This document shows positions 42,621 to 51,968 of a DNA stretch of 64,000 bases, piece after piece. The notes below the pieces were generated by a model that saw only the letters and a program-made list of their open reading frames with translations, had not been told where the DNA came from and made no database searches. Position numbers and translations under genes: made by a program. Within the stretch, counting starts at the first letter, position 1. The number at the start of each line of letters is the position of its first letter. The DNA comes from CBDFNC01 sp965249895 (GTDB taxonomy: Bacteria; Pseudomonadota; Gammaproteobacteria; Enterobacterales; CBDFNC01), in NCBI GenBank assembly GCA_965249895.1, contig CBDFNC010000005.1:930001-994000 (forward strand), read 5' to 3'.

Positions 42621-42860
42621 AGTGCCCATCCTGAAACTCAACTATTTATTCTTCCGTCATATTCTTAGCATCCAAGCTTGTCGTTTTACGAAAGCTTAAA
42701 GTTAGTCACCACTATCACAACTAACTCAGTCATTGTCAGCTTGCCTGGCAATCCAGTGGCCTAACACGGGCACCGAGCTAGCTGTCAGGCCGCTGGATTC
42801 CGAGATGTCGGACCACCACGTGCGAGGGAATGACAGAATCGGCGTTTCAGGATGGAAACT
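42621..42860. mobile_element. MITE family 2, copy 1 (240 bp)
   Basis: A non-coding element with inverted ends AGTGCCCATCCTGAAAC and GTTTCAGGATGGAAACT, flanked by AGCT (42617-42620 and 42861-42864). It contains GTCGGACCACCACGTGCGAG, reused at 55,880-56,020. Directly followed by copy 2. Confidence 0.82.
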
Positions 42861-42864
42861 AGCT

Positions 42865-43105
42865 AGTGCCCATCCTGAAACACACACATTCGTTCTTCAG
42901 TCATATTCATAAAACGCGAAACTTGCCGTTTTGCAAAGGCCTAAAGTTAGTCACTACTATCTCAGCGCTCCCTGTCATTGTCAGCTTGCCTGGTATGGTC
43001 CGACATCTCGGTCCAGTGTCTTTTAGCGCACACAGAGATAGCGGTTAAGCCGCTGGATTCCCTCGTGCGAGGGAATGACAGAATCGGCGCTTCAGGATGG
43101 AAACT
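42865..43105. mobile_element. MITE family 2, copy 2 (241 bp)
   Basis: Same ends as copy 1; shares the AGCT between them and is followed by AGCT at 43106-43109. Its interior (TTTTGCAAAGGCCTAAAGTT, GGTCCGACATCTCGGTCCAG) is closer to copy 3 at 54003 than to its neighbour. Confidence 0.84.
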
Positions 43106-43111
43106 AGCTAG

Positions 43112-43761
43112 TAAGTAAGTATTTATCTCTCGTCACTGTATGATGAGATAATATCTGTTGAGCTGAGCCCCTTGGCACAGACTTTATAGTTTTGTTAATT
43201 TGGAAAGTTTGGATATGCTGCGGTAATCTGCTCAAATGTCCTTACAAGACCGTACAATTGGCACTCTTTCGTTCCCTTAATCTGTGGTCAGTTTAGCAGT
43301 AACCAGGGCTGTTTTAAAGCAAACCGAAGCCGTGACTCTCGCATTTTTCAGCTCATTATTATTTGCTTAGTGACTCAGATTAGCTCGTTCGTATCATGCC
43401 CACTTTTATCTCCGGAAACGTGATGCCCAATAGCACCATTGCTTCCTGGTGACAGCGATGAGACCTCACTTCTCCTCATCATTGGTTTTCGCTTCCGTTA
43501 TTTCTGTGCTAGCTACTTTCCAAGCTTGCACGGACCAGAGCCTTTGCGAGCAAACCATACTTTTACGGACCTAAAACCGCCTGAAGCTAACCTTTTCGAC
43601 TCACGATACGTCAGGTTATCAGAAATCCGACCTGGCACATTTTATGACTTGGCCGCTTTAGGCGGCAAAGCGAGCAATTTTTATCAAACTGTAATGTGAT
43701 CGATCAAACTATATTGTCCTCTGACATTAATTGCTGAAAAGTGATGCTAACTTCTTATTCA
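43112..43761. other. Gene-free stretch with a diverged copy of the 135-bp repeat
   Basis: About 650 bp with only an 86-codon frame lacking a ribosome site. Bases about 43,616-43,730 resemble the 135-bp unit at 46,651 (ATC-GAAATCC-ACCTGGCAC; CAAACTATATTGTCC). Otherwise nothing. Confidence 0.5.
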
Positions 43762-44115
43762 CTAAGCACCAAAAATAGAAAGATTAAGTTGAACATTATC
43801 ACCTAACCAATAGGCGTAATCGGTATGATCCTTTAAGTCATCGCCGGTTTGAGCATGCACAAAGACGGTAAGACCATTGCGGTTATCACTGAGCCATGGA
43901 ATGAGTTGGTCGAAATTTTTGTCAGAGAAGCTAATTTGGCAACTCCATTTGGGATGGGGACCCACTGGCTTTTGATGAACTCTGCCCACCTTTAAATCAA
44001 AAAGCTTACCTGCTTGCTCACACAAATTGCTCGCAAACTGTAACGTTTGGCTGTCGAAATAGACATGAGCGTGATAATTCTTATGGATGTTTATTGGGCG
44101 TTTTATTTCAGTCAC
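43762..44115 (-). CDS. DOPA 4,5-dioxygenase family protein
   Basis: A 117-residue protein of the small DOPA-dioxygenase family with the His-containing motifs NYHAHVYFD, VGPHPKWSCQISF and VFVHAQTGDDLKDHTDYAYW. Fungal homologues extradiol-cleave DOPA; bacterial ones are mostly untested. Adjacent to a TetR-regulated SDR/azoreductase pair, but on its own strand and not clearly coupled. Confidence 0.85.
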   Translation of the reverse strand: MTEIKRPINIHKNYHAHVYFDSQTLQFASNLCEQAGKLFDLKVGRVHQKPVGPHPKWSCQISFSDKNFDQLIPWLSDNRNGLTVFVHAQTGDDLKDHTDYAYWLGDNVQLNLSIFGA

Positions 44116-44145
44116 TTATGTTGGCCTTGTTCAATACATTTGGAG

Positions 44146-44739
44146 TTAGAATTTTTCAGTAGAAAGTTTGATAACCTCGTTGAGTTCTGCAAGTTTAGCC
44201 CCATTTCGTGCCATCACCGACAAACCAAACTGCAATGACAGAATGTAATTAGCCATCATTGCTGGTGAGCGTTCACTAGCTATATTTCCTACTGATATTT
44301 CGTTATTGAAAAACTCTATCAAAGAAGATTTCGATACTTCGTTTATTTTGAATATAGTCTGCAAAGCATCAGTTGGTATACAGGTTCCGCCAACTTCACA
44401 GGTACTTATACAAACGAAACAGCCACCGGGTAAGTTCGGATCTGTCACCATTTCCGCAATGGATGTTAAGTAACCTTGTACTCTGTCATTTAAGCATTTA
44501 TCAGCTAAAAAAAGATGTCTAGCGTGGATTGTTCCATGTTTTTGAACGTACCTTTCTAACGCACTTTTATACAGTTCTTCTTTATTCCCAAATGCCGAGT
44601 ATAAACTGGGTTTATTAATTCCCATAGCATTGGTCAGATCCGCCAGGGAAGTTCCCGGGTAACCATTGGTCCAAAATACTTCCATCGCTTGATCAAGGGC
44701 AATGTCTTTGTCAAAAGTACGGTGACGACCAGCTTTCAT
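44146..44739 (-). CDS. TetR-family transcriptional regulator
   Basis: A 197-residue regulator. Helix-turn-helix at about 25-55 (GYPGTSLADLTNAMGINKPS, LYSAFGNKEELY). The C-terminal ligand domain has two Cys (CFVCISTCEVGG), so redox or electrophile sensing is possible. Divergent from the SDR gene at 44867 with two palindromes between them. It most likely represses that operon and itself. Confidence 0.9.
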   Translation of the reverse strand: MKAGRHRTFDKDIALDQAMEVFWTNGYPGTSLADLTNAMGINKPSLYSAFGNKEELYKSALERYVQKHGTIHARHLFLADKCLNDRVQGYLTSIAEMVTDPNLPGGCFVCISTCEVGGTCIPTDALQTIFKINEVSKSSLIEFFNNEISVGNIASERSPAMMANYILSLQFGLSVMARNGAKLAELNEVIKLSTEKF

Positions 44740-44780
44740 TTTCTACAACCTCGTTTGGTTAATTACCTGCTTGCAATTAT

Positions 44781-44823
44781 ATACCGATAGGTATAAATTA
44801 CCACCAACTGTACCGACCGGTAC
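44781..44823. promoter_or_regulatory. Two TetR-type operator palindromes
   Basis: ATACCGATAGGTAT (44781-44794) and GTACCGACCGGTAC (44810-44823) are perfect 5-bp-arm palindromes sharing TACCGA-GGTA, with starts 29 bp apart. They lie between the divergent TetR and SDR genes, 44 bp before the SDR start. Confidence 0.8.
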
Positions 44824-44866
44824 GCAATTATTTTATTACATAAACAGGGTAAAAGGATCGAAAAGT

Positions 44867-45622
44867 ATGAGTAACTTATCTGGAAAAACTGCTGTAATTA
44901 CTGGGGGTAACAGCGGCATAGGCTATGCCACTGCGAAGAAATTTAAGGCCGACGGGGCCAATGTGATAATTACAGGCAGGTCGGCAGAAAGAGTGCGAGC
45001 CGCAGCAAATGAGTTGGGGGTTAAAGGGATTGTTGCTGATGTCACTAATTTGTCTGCACTGGATGATCTGGTAGGGCAAGTAAAAAATGAGTTTGATAAG
45101 CTTGATATATTATTTGTCAACGCAGGTATTTTTGCACCAGCTCCTGTTGGACAAAATACGGAAGAACTGTTTGATACTCAGATGGGCATTAACTTTAAGG
45201 GGGCTGTGTTCACCATTGAAAAATTCCTGCCTGTCTTAAATGATGGTGCGTCTATCATTAATCTGTCATCGATTAACGCCTATACCGGCATGCCTAATAC
45301 CGCTATTTATGCCGCGTCAAAGGCTGCCTTGAATGCTTATACCCGGACCGCAGCAACAGAATTAGCAGCAAGAAACATCAGAGTTAATTCGGTAAATCCC
45401 GGACCGGTTTCCACCCCTATTTTCGGTAAAACCGGCATGCCGGAAGCGCAGTTGAGTGATTTCGCCACCGCCATTCAAAAAAGAATTCCGCTAAAGCGTT
45501 TTGGGCAGCCTGAAGATATAGCAAACCTTGTGGCTTTCTTAGCATCAGATGACGCCTCGTTCATAACGGGTAGTGAATATAATATCGACGGCGGCATGAA
45601 TGTGAATCCACTTTTATCGTAA
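44867..45622 (+). CDS. SDR-family oxidoreductase
   Basis: I chose the ATG at 44867, with AAAAGGA upstream; a longer frame from 44771 would run through the operator sites. A 251-residue classical short-chain dehydrogenase: cofactor motif VITGGNSGIGYATAK, NAG (LFVNAG), catalytic Ser-Tyr-Lys (INLSSINAYTGM, YAASKAAL) and the C-terminal YNIDGGM. NADP-type reduction of a carbonyl is expected. Under likely TetR control with the azoreductase gene 74 bp downstream. Confidence 0.92.
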   Translation: MSNLSGKTAVITGGNSGIGYATAKKFKADGANVIITGRSAERVRAAANELGVKGIVADVTNLSALDDLVGQVKNEFDKLDILFVNAGIFAPAPVGQNTEELFDTQMGINFKGAVFTIEKFLPVLNDGASIINLSSINAYTGMPNTAIYAASKAALNAYTRTAATELAARNIRVNSVNPGPVSTPIFGKTGMPEAQLSDFATAIQKRIPLKRFGQPEDIANLVAFLASDDASFITGSEYNIDGGMNVNPLLS

Positions 45623-45696
45623 AGCCTAACCCATATAATCTGGCTGCATGGTAAGTTGCAGTCGGATTACCGAAAGGAATAAAGAGAAGAAAATAC

Positions 45697-46281
45697 ATGA
45701 CTAAGAACATATTAAGAGTTGATGCCAGTATGCGAAAAAACGGCTCCTACAGCCGAAAACTGGTCGACAGTTTAATAGCACAACTGAATAAAAAAGAACG
45801 GTACACGACAAAGGCGCGAGACCTTTCAGACGGTGTTCCTTTCATCAATGAAGAATGGATTGTTGCAAATTTCACTGCGCTCAACGAACGCACGCCAGCA
45901 CAACACTCTGAATTATTACAATCAGACGCACTGGTAAGGGAGTTGCAAGAAGCTGATGTTATCGTTATCGGGTTGGCTATCTATAATTTTTCCGTGCCTG
46001 CCGCATTTAAGGCCTGGATTGATCAGATTGTCCGATCCAAAGTGACTTTCCGTTATGCTGACAATGGGCCAGTGGGCTTGCTTGAAAACAAAAAAGCTTA
46101 TGTGGTCGTTGCTTCTGGTGGTACTCAAGTGGGCAGTGATATCGATTTTTTCTCCGCACATGTGCGCTATATATTAGCTTTCATTGGCATTAACGATGTG
46201 ACCTTCATTGATAGCAGTGCAATTGGCCGGGATGAAACCAAGGTTTTAGCTCGCGCCAACGAGGCGATTACTGCCATTTAA
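45697..46281 (+). CDS. azoR: FMN-dependent NADH-azoreductase (flavodoxin-like fold)
   Basis: A 194-residue flavoprotein. FMN-phosphate loop at the N-terminus (LRVDASMRKNGSYSRKLVD), the middle GLAIYNFSVPAAFKAWIDQ with PxAFKxWID, and VVASGGTQVG, all typical of AzoR. It reduces quinones, azo and nitro compounds with NADH. In the TetR-controlled pair with the SDR it probably forms a detoxification operon. Confidence 0.9.
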   Translation: MTKNILRVDASMRKNGSYSRKLVDSLIAQLNKKERYTTKARDLSDGVPFINEEWIVANFTALNERTPAQHSELLQSDALVRELQEADVIVIGLAIYNFSVPAAFKAWIDQIVRSKVTFRYADNGPVGLLENKKAYVVVASGGTQVGSDIDFFSAHVRYILAFIGINDVTFIDSSAIGRDETKVLARANEAITAI

Positions 46282-46299
46282 AGGTGTTGTTGAATAAAT

Positions 46300-46498
46300 G
46301 GGACTGGTCAAACTTGGGTAACAGATCTATCGGGTTTGTAGGAGCTTAACCCATCTCAGGGATGAGATGTAAAGCGCATGGATGCACGTTCGGCGAACCC
46401 GGTGGGCACGGGCTTCGCCCTATTCACTTATAGAAAGGCATCTGCTCTACAGAGGCCGCTACAATTGTTACCCTAATACCCGTTATTTGATGGGTTCC
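46300..46498. mobile_element. MITE family 1, copy B (199 bp, 8-bp target duplication)
   Basis: Starts GGGACTGGTCAAAC and ends TTTGATGGGTTCC, with the internal CCATCTCAGGGATGAGATG and GCACGTTCGGCGAAC as in copy A. It is flanked by perfect GAATAAAT repeats (46292-46299, 46499-46506). Relative to copy A the right half has an extra TATAGAAAGGCATCTGCTC. Confidence 0.9.
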
Positions 46499-46506
46499 GA
46501 ATAAAT

Positions 46507-47028
46507 ACTAATTTGACGATCAATGGCATCGGTAAAGATGATCAATGAAATAATATTCAATTAGTACAAAACCACTATTTATTAATTCTAAATAGAATTT
46601 CATTTATTCAATAACGCCTGAAATTAGATTTTCGCCAATTCAGATACCCCACATTATCCGAAATCCACTCCGGTACAATTTTTGACTTGCACGTTTTAGG
46701 AGCCAAGTGCGCTATTTTGATCAGAGCTTATTGGAACTAAGCAAACTATATTGTCCGCCTACATATATGAATACATGTTCGGCGGACATTATCCGAAATC
46801 CACTCCGTTACAATTTTTGACTTGCACGTTTTAGGAGCCAAGTGCGCTATTTTGATCAGAGCTTATTGGAACTAAGCAAACTATATTGTCCGCCTACATA
46901 TATGAATACATGTTCGGCGGACCATGAATATAGGCCGCTTTCGGGTTACACTCTACAATTAGCCGATCGGCGTAATGATGCCGAACAACTGGCGTATTAA
47001 CTTGAAAATCCCGACAGTAGTTTACTGA
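46507..47028. other. Gene-free region carrying the 135-bp duplication
   Basis: No frame with a ribosome site. The main content is the tandem repeat 46651-46920. Confidence 0.5.
46651..46920. repeat. 135-bp near-perfect tandem duplication
   Basis: Two units, 46651-46785 and 46786-46920, begin ACATTATCCGAAATCCACTC and end in TCCGCCTACA...TGTTCGGCGGA, itself a hairpin. They differ by about one base (CGGTAC against CGTTAC). The same unit in diverged form occurs near 43,616. Confidence 0.92.
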
Positions 47029-47400
47029 TTAATTACTTCCTTTAACGATGCTAATTAGTTTATTAATGAAAAGCTCTACTGAAGCCGGATCATCGAATCT
47101 AAAAGCGAGTCCATAATGAATTCCATTTAACCCCTTATGGACTCTTTTTGGGAATCGTGTCATTTCGGCGTTGTGGTAATAGCGCTCTTTGGAATGAGTA
47201 CCCTCTAAGCTTGCAAGATCGGTTAAAAAGACTTCATAAGCAGGTCGGATTACTATCTGCGGCATGCCATTATCAATATGCAGATAAAATGGCTCTTTTA
47301 ATTCCGGCAGCATATATTCTGTAATTTTCTTCACGGTATAATTCGTACGACATTGCAAAGAAGTCAATACGGTCACCATATCACTGTGTTCAATTGCCAA
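47029..47400 (-). CDS. Conserved hypothetical protein, possibly DUF2002-like
   Basis: A 123-residue soluble protein. Its distinctive stretch FYLHIDNGMPQIVIRPAYEV and ERYYHNAEMTRFPKRVHKG, with HYGLAFRF at the end, vaguely follows the DUF2002 pattern of small enterobacterial proteins. No metal or catalytic motif seen. Between repeats on both sides; probably a single-gene unit. Confidence 0.6.
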   Translation of the reverse strand: MAIEHSDMVTVLTSLQCRTNYTVKKITEYMLPELKEPFYLHIDNGMPQIVIRPAYEVFLTDLASLEGTHSKERYYHNAEMTRFPKRVHKGLNGIHYGLAFRFDDPASVELFINKLISIVKGSN

Positions 47401-47473
47401 ACTAAATCTCCTGAACTATTAATGTTTTCAACAAATCCCGCGAGTTCAGAGCAGAATTCATCTGTGAAACCTT

Positions 47474-47571
47474 GCTGGCTTACGCTTCGCCCTCTTCACT
47501 TATAGAGAGGCATCTGCTCCTACAAAGGCCGCAACAATCGTTACCCTTAGACCCGCTATTTGATGAGCTCC
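47474..47571. mobile_element. MITE family 1, partial copy C (right half)
   Basis: About 98 bp matching the right half of copy B (GCTTCGCCCT-TTCACTTATAG, GGCATCTGCTC, TGTTACCC-type end, TTTGATGAGCTCC). The left half is absent. Next to the third repeat family. Confidence 0.8.
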
Positions 47572-47584
47572 GGTCCTGAAGGTA

Positions 47585-47848
47585 TATACCCAAACTACTT
47601 GGAAATGCAGGTTCAGAGCTCAGGCAGGATGTCAGAACAAGGCGCAGCGAGCAGGGAATGGCATTCCCTTTTCAAGCGCTGCAACGCAGTGCTGACTTTC
47701 TGGCTGAACTCCCTTCGGGCAAGACGAGAAGCAACCCACTTCGGCGTTATAAAACCTTGATGTAGAAGACTAGGTCTTCGGCTTTATGCCTTGAACCCGG
47801 TCACTTCTCGACTTGCTGATCCCCGCATTCCCAAGCAGCTTGGGTATA
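47585..47848. mobile_element. MITE family 3 (264 bp, 24-bp inverted ends)
   Basis: Left end TATACCCAAACTACTTGG (47585-47608 in full) and right end, read inward, TATACCCAAGCTGCTTGG (47848-47825) match over 24 bp with three or four differences. The short frame inside is incidental. Confidence 0.75.
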
Positions 47849-47849
47849 A

Positions 47850-48689
47850 CTACAATAATTTTTTACTATTCTTGCGTAAAGCTAGGTAGAGCTCTTCCAT
47901 CGCGTCTACGAACGAGTTTTCACGCTCCCAGAACTGTGGGTAATCGCCGCCTTTTTTAATAACCAGCCCAGGGATAATAGCTTCACTTACGGATTTGATC
48001 TCTTTGGGTAGTGGTGTTTTTCCATACCAGAAATCTCTAACCTCTAGCTTATCGGGGAGCTCAACTTTTTTAGGACGCGTAAAATAACTACTGTGTTTGG
48101 GAGGGTCCGGCTGTTTAGTCAACAATGACTGCAGTAAGGCTTTTCCCAGCGGGGAGCTAGACAGCTCTTGATGTAGCTTGTCACGCGATAGTCCGCGCAG
48201 TTCAAACAACAAAAATGGATCGTTATCTAATTGCTCTCCCAGCCGATAACATACCCCAGCAATGTGTTTACAGGGTACTACGCCATCGGGACAGGAGCAT
48301 GCCACCTTAAAATCTTTGTAGTTAATGGGTAACAAATGCTGACCCACCGCCTTAAACTGTTGCTCAATATTATCCGGCATCTCATTTATCATTAACTTAC
48401 AAATAGAAGCTGCGTTATCACTGAGCGCTGCAATCACCTTGTGCCACTCGCCTGGCAAGATCGGTGTCATTTCTAATGTCGTTGTATAGGTGGGCTCTTT
48501 GTCGACGCCAAAATAGGGATTGGCGTTACCGCGGATCTTGGCGGTGACTTTGCTGCCATTAACATCCCATTTTTTCACCCGGTTGTCAGTGCGGTAGGCG
48601 CGCCCTCTGGATAAGCGTCCGCTGTCAGTAAAGCTCTCCAGCGCATCAATAAACTTCTTACCCCACCAGGTTTTACTCATAGTGCCCAT
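47850..48689 (-). CDS. SWIM zinc-finger protein paired with SNF2 helicase
   Basis: A 279-residue protein with one SWIM motif (ACSCPDGVVPCKHIAGVCY, CxC...CxH) near the middle, and a C-terminal charged region. N-terminal WWGKKFIDALESF is typical of SWIM proteins found beside SNF2 ATPases. ATG follows GGAG by seven bases and lies 4 bp after the helicase stop, so the two form one operon and probably one DNA-acting complex. Confidence 0.88.
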   Translation of the reverse strand: MGTMSKTWWGKKFIDALESFTDSGRLSRGRAYRTDNRVKKWDVNGSKVTAKIRGNANPYFGVDKEPTYTTTLEMTPILPGEWHKVIAALSDNAASICKLMINEMPDNIEQQFKAVGQHLLPINYKDFKVACSCPDGVVPCKHIAGVCYRLGEQLDNDPFLLFELRGLSRDKLHQELSSSPLGKALLQSLLTKQPDPPKHSSYFTRPKKVELPDKLEVRDFWYGKTPLPKEIKSVSEAIIPGLVIKKGGDYPQFWERENSFVDAMEELYLALRKNSKKLL

Positions 48690-48693
48690 TGTG

Positions 48694-51600
48694 CTACTCC
48701 ATGACCGATTGTTTGTTCAGCGCAATTAGCGACTTAAAAGTATCGTTGTCCAGTTTAGCCAACCAACTTTCATCCTGACCAACGATGCTTCCGGCAAGTT
48801 GTTTCTTATCTTCAATCATCTCATCAATGCGCTCTTCGAGGGTTCCCATGGTAATGAACTTATGCACAAAAACATTCTTCTTCTGACCAATACGAAAGGC
48901 CCGGTCTGTGGCTTGATCCTCCACCGCAGGGTTCCACCAGCGGTCGAAGTGGAAGACGTGATTGGCCCGGGTCAGGGTGATACCAACACCACCCGCCTTA
49001 AGCGACAAGATAAATACCGATGGGCCCGTGTTTGGGTCCTGAAATTCACTGATCATGGTTTCACGTTTTTTACGGGTGACGCCGCCATGCAGATAATAAC
49101 AGTTGACCTGTTTTTCTCGCCCAAAATACCGGACCAACTGCTCGCCAATCTCGGTAAATTGGGTAAAGATAAGCACACTGTCGCCGTCTGCCTGGGCCTC
49201 TTCGACCATCTCACCGATCCGCTCCAGCTTATGAGAACGGTCGGCGCTAAACGCACTGCCATCTTGTAAAAACTGCATGGGGTGGTTACAAATCTGCTTC
49301 AGCTTCATCAAGGTAGACAACATTAACCCCTGCCGCTCGATACCTTCTTTCTCTGCCAATTCCTGCTCAACATCGCGCACCACGGTTTCATACAGCGCTG
49401 CCTGCTCTTTACTCAGGTTGCAGAACAGTTTATTTTCCACTTTATCGGGCAGGTCTTTGATAATATTTTCGTCGGTTTTCATCCGCCGCAGAATAAACGG
49501 CCCGACCAGTTTTTTCAGCAATGCAGACTTAACGGCATTGTTATTCTGCTGGATCGGCAATTCATAGACTTTACGAAATTGCCCCTGGGTACCCAAATAA
49601 CCCGGGTTCAGGAAATGGAAGATGGACCAGAGATCCATCAGTCTGTTTTCAACCGGTGTCCCGGTCAGGGCGAGCCGGGACCTGGCATTGAGCTTAAATA
49701 TGGCCTTGGTTTGAGCCGACTTAGGATTCTTTATGTTTTGCGCTTCATCCAGCACAATACGTTGCCAATTAATGGCCTCCAACAACTTAATGTCTTTGCG
49801 AACCAGACTATAAGAGGTGATCAGCATATCTTGCGCTAAGCAAAACTCGCTAAATTCCGCCGCATTTTTTAATCGATTTGTCCCGTGATGGATGGCAGTT
49901 TTCAGCTGAGGGGCAAATTTTTCAACTTCTTTTTGCCAATTTCCCATTACGGATGTCGGCGCAATCAACAGGGTTGGGCCTGTCTGCTGAGCTCCCGCCT
50001 CCACTTCATCTTGAACGAGTACCAAATTCGCAATCACCTGGATTGTTTTTCCCAGGCCCATATCATCGGCCAGGCAGCCGTTGAGCCCCAATTGCTCTAA
50101 ATAACGCAACCAGGAAACACCGCGCTTCTGGTAATCACGCAGGGTTGCATTGAGTCGCTGGGGGTTCTCTATCTGTTCCAGATCGGCATGGTCGGCTAAT
50201 TTCGCCAACATTGCCGCAAGGCTGTCATTTTGGTCCAGCTCAAATATTTCGTCTTCTTCGGCCAGCTTTTTAAGTAATTCCGGCATGCTTGCCTGTGGAT
50301 TCTCATCGCCGTGTTGTTGCCAGAATTCCAGCATATGCCGCATTTTTTCCGGCTCCAGCTCCATCCATTGACCACGAAACTGAACCAAAGGTGTTTGAGC
50401 CGCCACCAGCTGGGTCCACTCTTGTGGACTCAGCGGCTGATCTCCGATGGCTAATTCATAGCTGTAATCAACCAGGTTATCTAACGACAATAACCCCTTA
50501 CTCGCAGCAGCCGAACTTGCTCCGCTACCACGGCCGGTCCGTAGCCGGATCTTAGCCCGCTGACGGCCTTTGGGTGTCCACCAGGCGGGAACCATCACCT
50601 TAAAACCGGCATCTTCCAGTACCCAGGCCGTTTCTTTCAAAAACTCAAAAGCCTGCTCCAAATTGAGCTGAACACCCTGCGGCTGGTGATTGGCCATACC
50701 CTGCCATAACCTGGGATAAATTTGTGCAGCAGCGCCCAAGCTACATAATAACTGATGCTCAAAATCAGCACCTAACAGCGGTTCGAGGGCTTGCCTTTCC
50801 TTAGCTGACAGCGCCCAATAGGCCGACAATTCTTGTTTAAACACAGGATCTTGACGGCTAGCTGCAAGAAATTGGATAGACCAGTTATCCGGCGCCTGTG
50901 GTCCGGCTTCACATAACCGAAAACAGAGCTGGATCCCGTTTGCTTGAACCTGATCATTTATTTTCAGTTGCCAAGAGTGCCAATGTTCGAACTCGGCATG
51001 CAAAGACTTGCCGGACCCTAGTAAGTAACGAGACTCGAAGAACTCCTCCAGCAGAGTGCCGGTAAACTTTTTTCTAAGGCTTTGTGAGGTCTTGCTATTG
51101 GCAAGCTCTAACAGCTCGTTTATGGTCACTTCACAAAAGTGCCGCAGCAGGCTCTCTGATTCAAACCTCTGAGAACAAACCAATGGCATCTGCTTTACTG
51201 CTTGTTGCAGCAAGTTCTCATAACCAGGAGAAACAATCTGCCAGGTTCGATAAATCTCGCAACCGGCCTTCGGTTTTCCCTTGCGTTGTAGTAGCCCGGG
51301 AATATATTGATCCTTGGTGATCACCTGCTTGATGGACTGACTAAGGTAGTACCAAAACAAGAAGTCACTGCCAAGGCGTGTTTCACTGGCTTGAAAACTA
51401 CTGAGAAAATGGATTTGATTAATCGCCTGAAGAGGTAACTCCAGTGGCAAGCACTCTACCTCCCACGCTTGCAGAGAAAGACTCTGAGGTACTTCATCTT
51501 GGTCTAACGCGTTTCTTAACTCGGGAGATGCCAAAGGGGTTTCGTTGCACGTAGGTAACAAGATCTTATGTCTGATGAAACATTGGGAAAATGATGGCTG

Positions 51601-51789
51601 GCGGCCCGGTGCCAATTTTAGGTTAGTCAGTAAAAACTCGTTTAGCGCCTCACCTTTTAGCTGGCGAGGATGGGTAATCCCATGGCTCTGGGCAGTTTTC
51701 TCTTCAGTCTCAACCCAGACACAAAACTGACCGGATTGAATAAAATCTTTGCTCGGTGACGGCAACCAGAGCCCATGTATGATATTCAT
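48694..51789 (-). CDS. SNF2-family DEAD/DEAH-box helicase
   Basis: A 1,031-residue Swi2/Snf2 ATPase. The N-terminal about 530 residues are family-specific. The motor follows: motif I LADDMGLGKTIQ, motif II IVLDEAQNIKNP, motif III ALTGTPVENRLMDLWSIFHF, motif V LSLKAGGVGITL and motif VI DQATDRAFRIGQ. It should translocate on double-stranded DNA. First gene of the operon with the SWIM protein. Role may be chromatin-like remodelling, repair or phage defence; the pair is widespread and not diagnostic. Confidence 0.93.
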   Translation of the reverse strand: MNIIHGLWLPSPSKDFIQSGQFCVWVETEEKTAQSHGITHPRQLKGEALNEFLLTNLKLAPGRQPSFSQCFIRHKILLPTCNETPLASPELRNALDQDEVPQSLSLQAWEVECLPLELPLQAINQIHFLSSFQASETRLGSDFLFWYYLSQSIKQVITKDQYIPGLLQRKGKPKAGCEIYRTWQIVSPGYENLLQQAVKQMPLVCSQRFESESLLRHFCEVTINELLELANSKTSQSLRKKFTGTLLEEFFESRYLLGSGKSLHAEFEHWHSWQLKINDQVQANGIQLCFRLCEAGPQAPDNWSIQFLAASRQDPVFKQELSAYWALSAKERQALEPLLGADFEHQLLCSLGAAAQIYPRLWQGMANHQPQGVQLNLEQAFEFLKETAWVLEDAGFKVMVPAWWTPKGRQRAKIRLRTGRGSGASSAAASKGLLSLDNLVDYSYELAIGDQPLSPQEWTQLVAAQTPLVQFRGQWMELEPEKMRHMLEFWQQHGDENPQASMPELLKKLAEEDEIFELDQNDSLAAMLAKLADHADLEQIENPQRLNATLRDYQKRGVSWLRYLEQLGLNGCLADDMGLGKTIQVIANLVLVQDEVEAGAQQTGPTLLIAPTSVMGNWQKEVEKFAPQLKTAIHHGTNRLKNAAEFSEFCLAQDMLITSYSLVRKDIKLLEAINWQRIVLDEAQNIKNPKSAQTKAIFKLNARSRLALTGTPVENRLMDLWSIFHFLNPGYLGTQGQFRKVYELPIQQNNNAVKSALLKKLVGPFILRRMKTDENIIKDLPDKVENKLFCNLSKEQAALYETVVRDVEQELAEKEGIERQGLMLSTLMKLKQICNHPMQFLQDGSAFSADRSHKLERIGEMVEEAQADGDSVLIFTQFTEIGEQLVRYFGREKQVNCYYLHGGVTRKKRETMISEFQDPNTGPSVFILSLKAGGVGITLTRANHVFHFDRWWNPAVEDQATDRAFRIGQKKNVFVHKFITMGTLEERIDEMIEDKKQLAGSIVGQDESWLAKLDNDTFKSLIALNKQSVME

Positions 51790-51968
51790 TTTTTTAAATT
51801 TTTGACCAACGGTTAGTTCTGCGCGTTATTATGCATTAATTACTAAGTTGGTGCTTGCACGTCGGGATATAGTCCCCATCAGAGCAGGGACCAGCCTAAT
51901 TAACTATCAGGTCTTTTTTAGTTTTAAAAAGTGAAGATGAGTTCAGACCCTCTCCACCATTACTGCGG

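Noticed and set aside
43439..43699. 86-codon plus-strand frame
   Set aside because: It runs through the diverged 135-bp repeat and has no ribosome site.
47560..47760. 66-codon frame
   Set aside because: It lies inside the family-3 MITE and is incidental.
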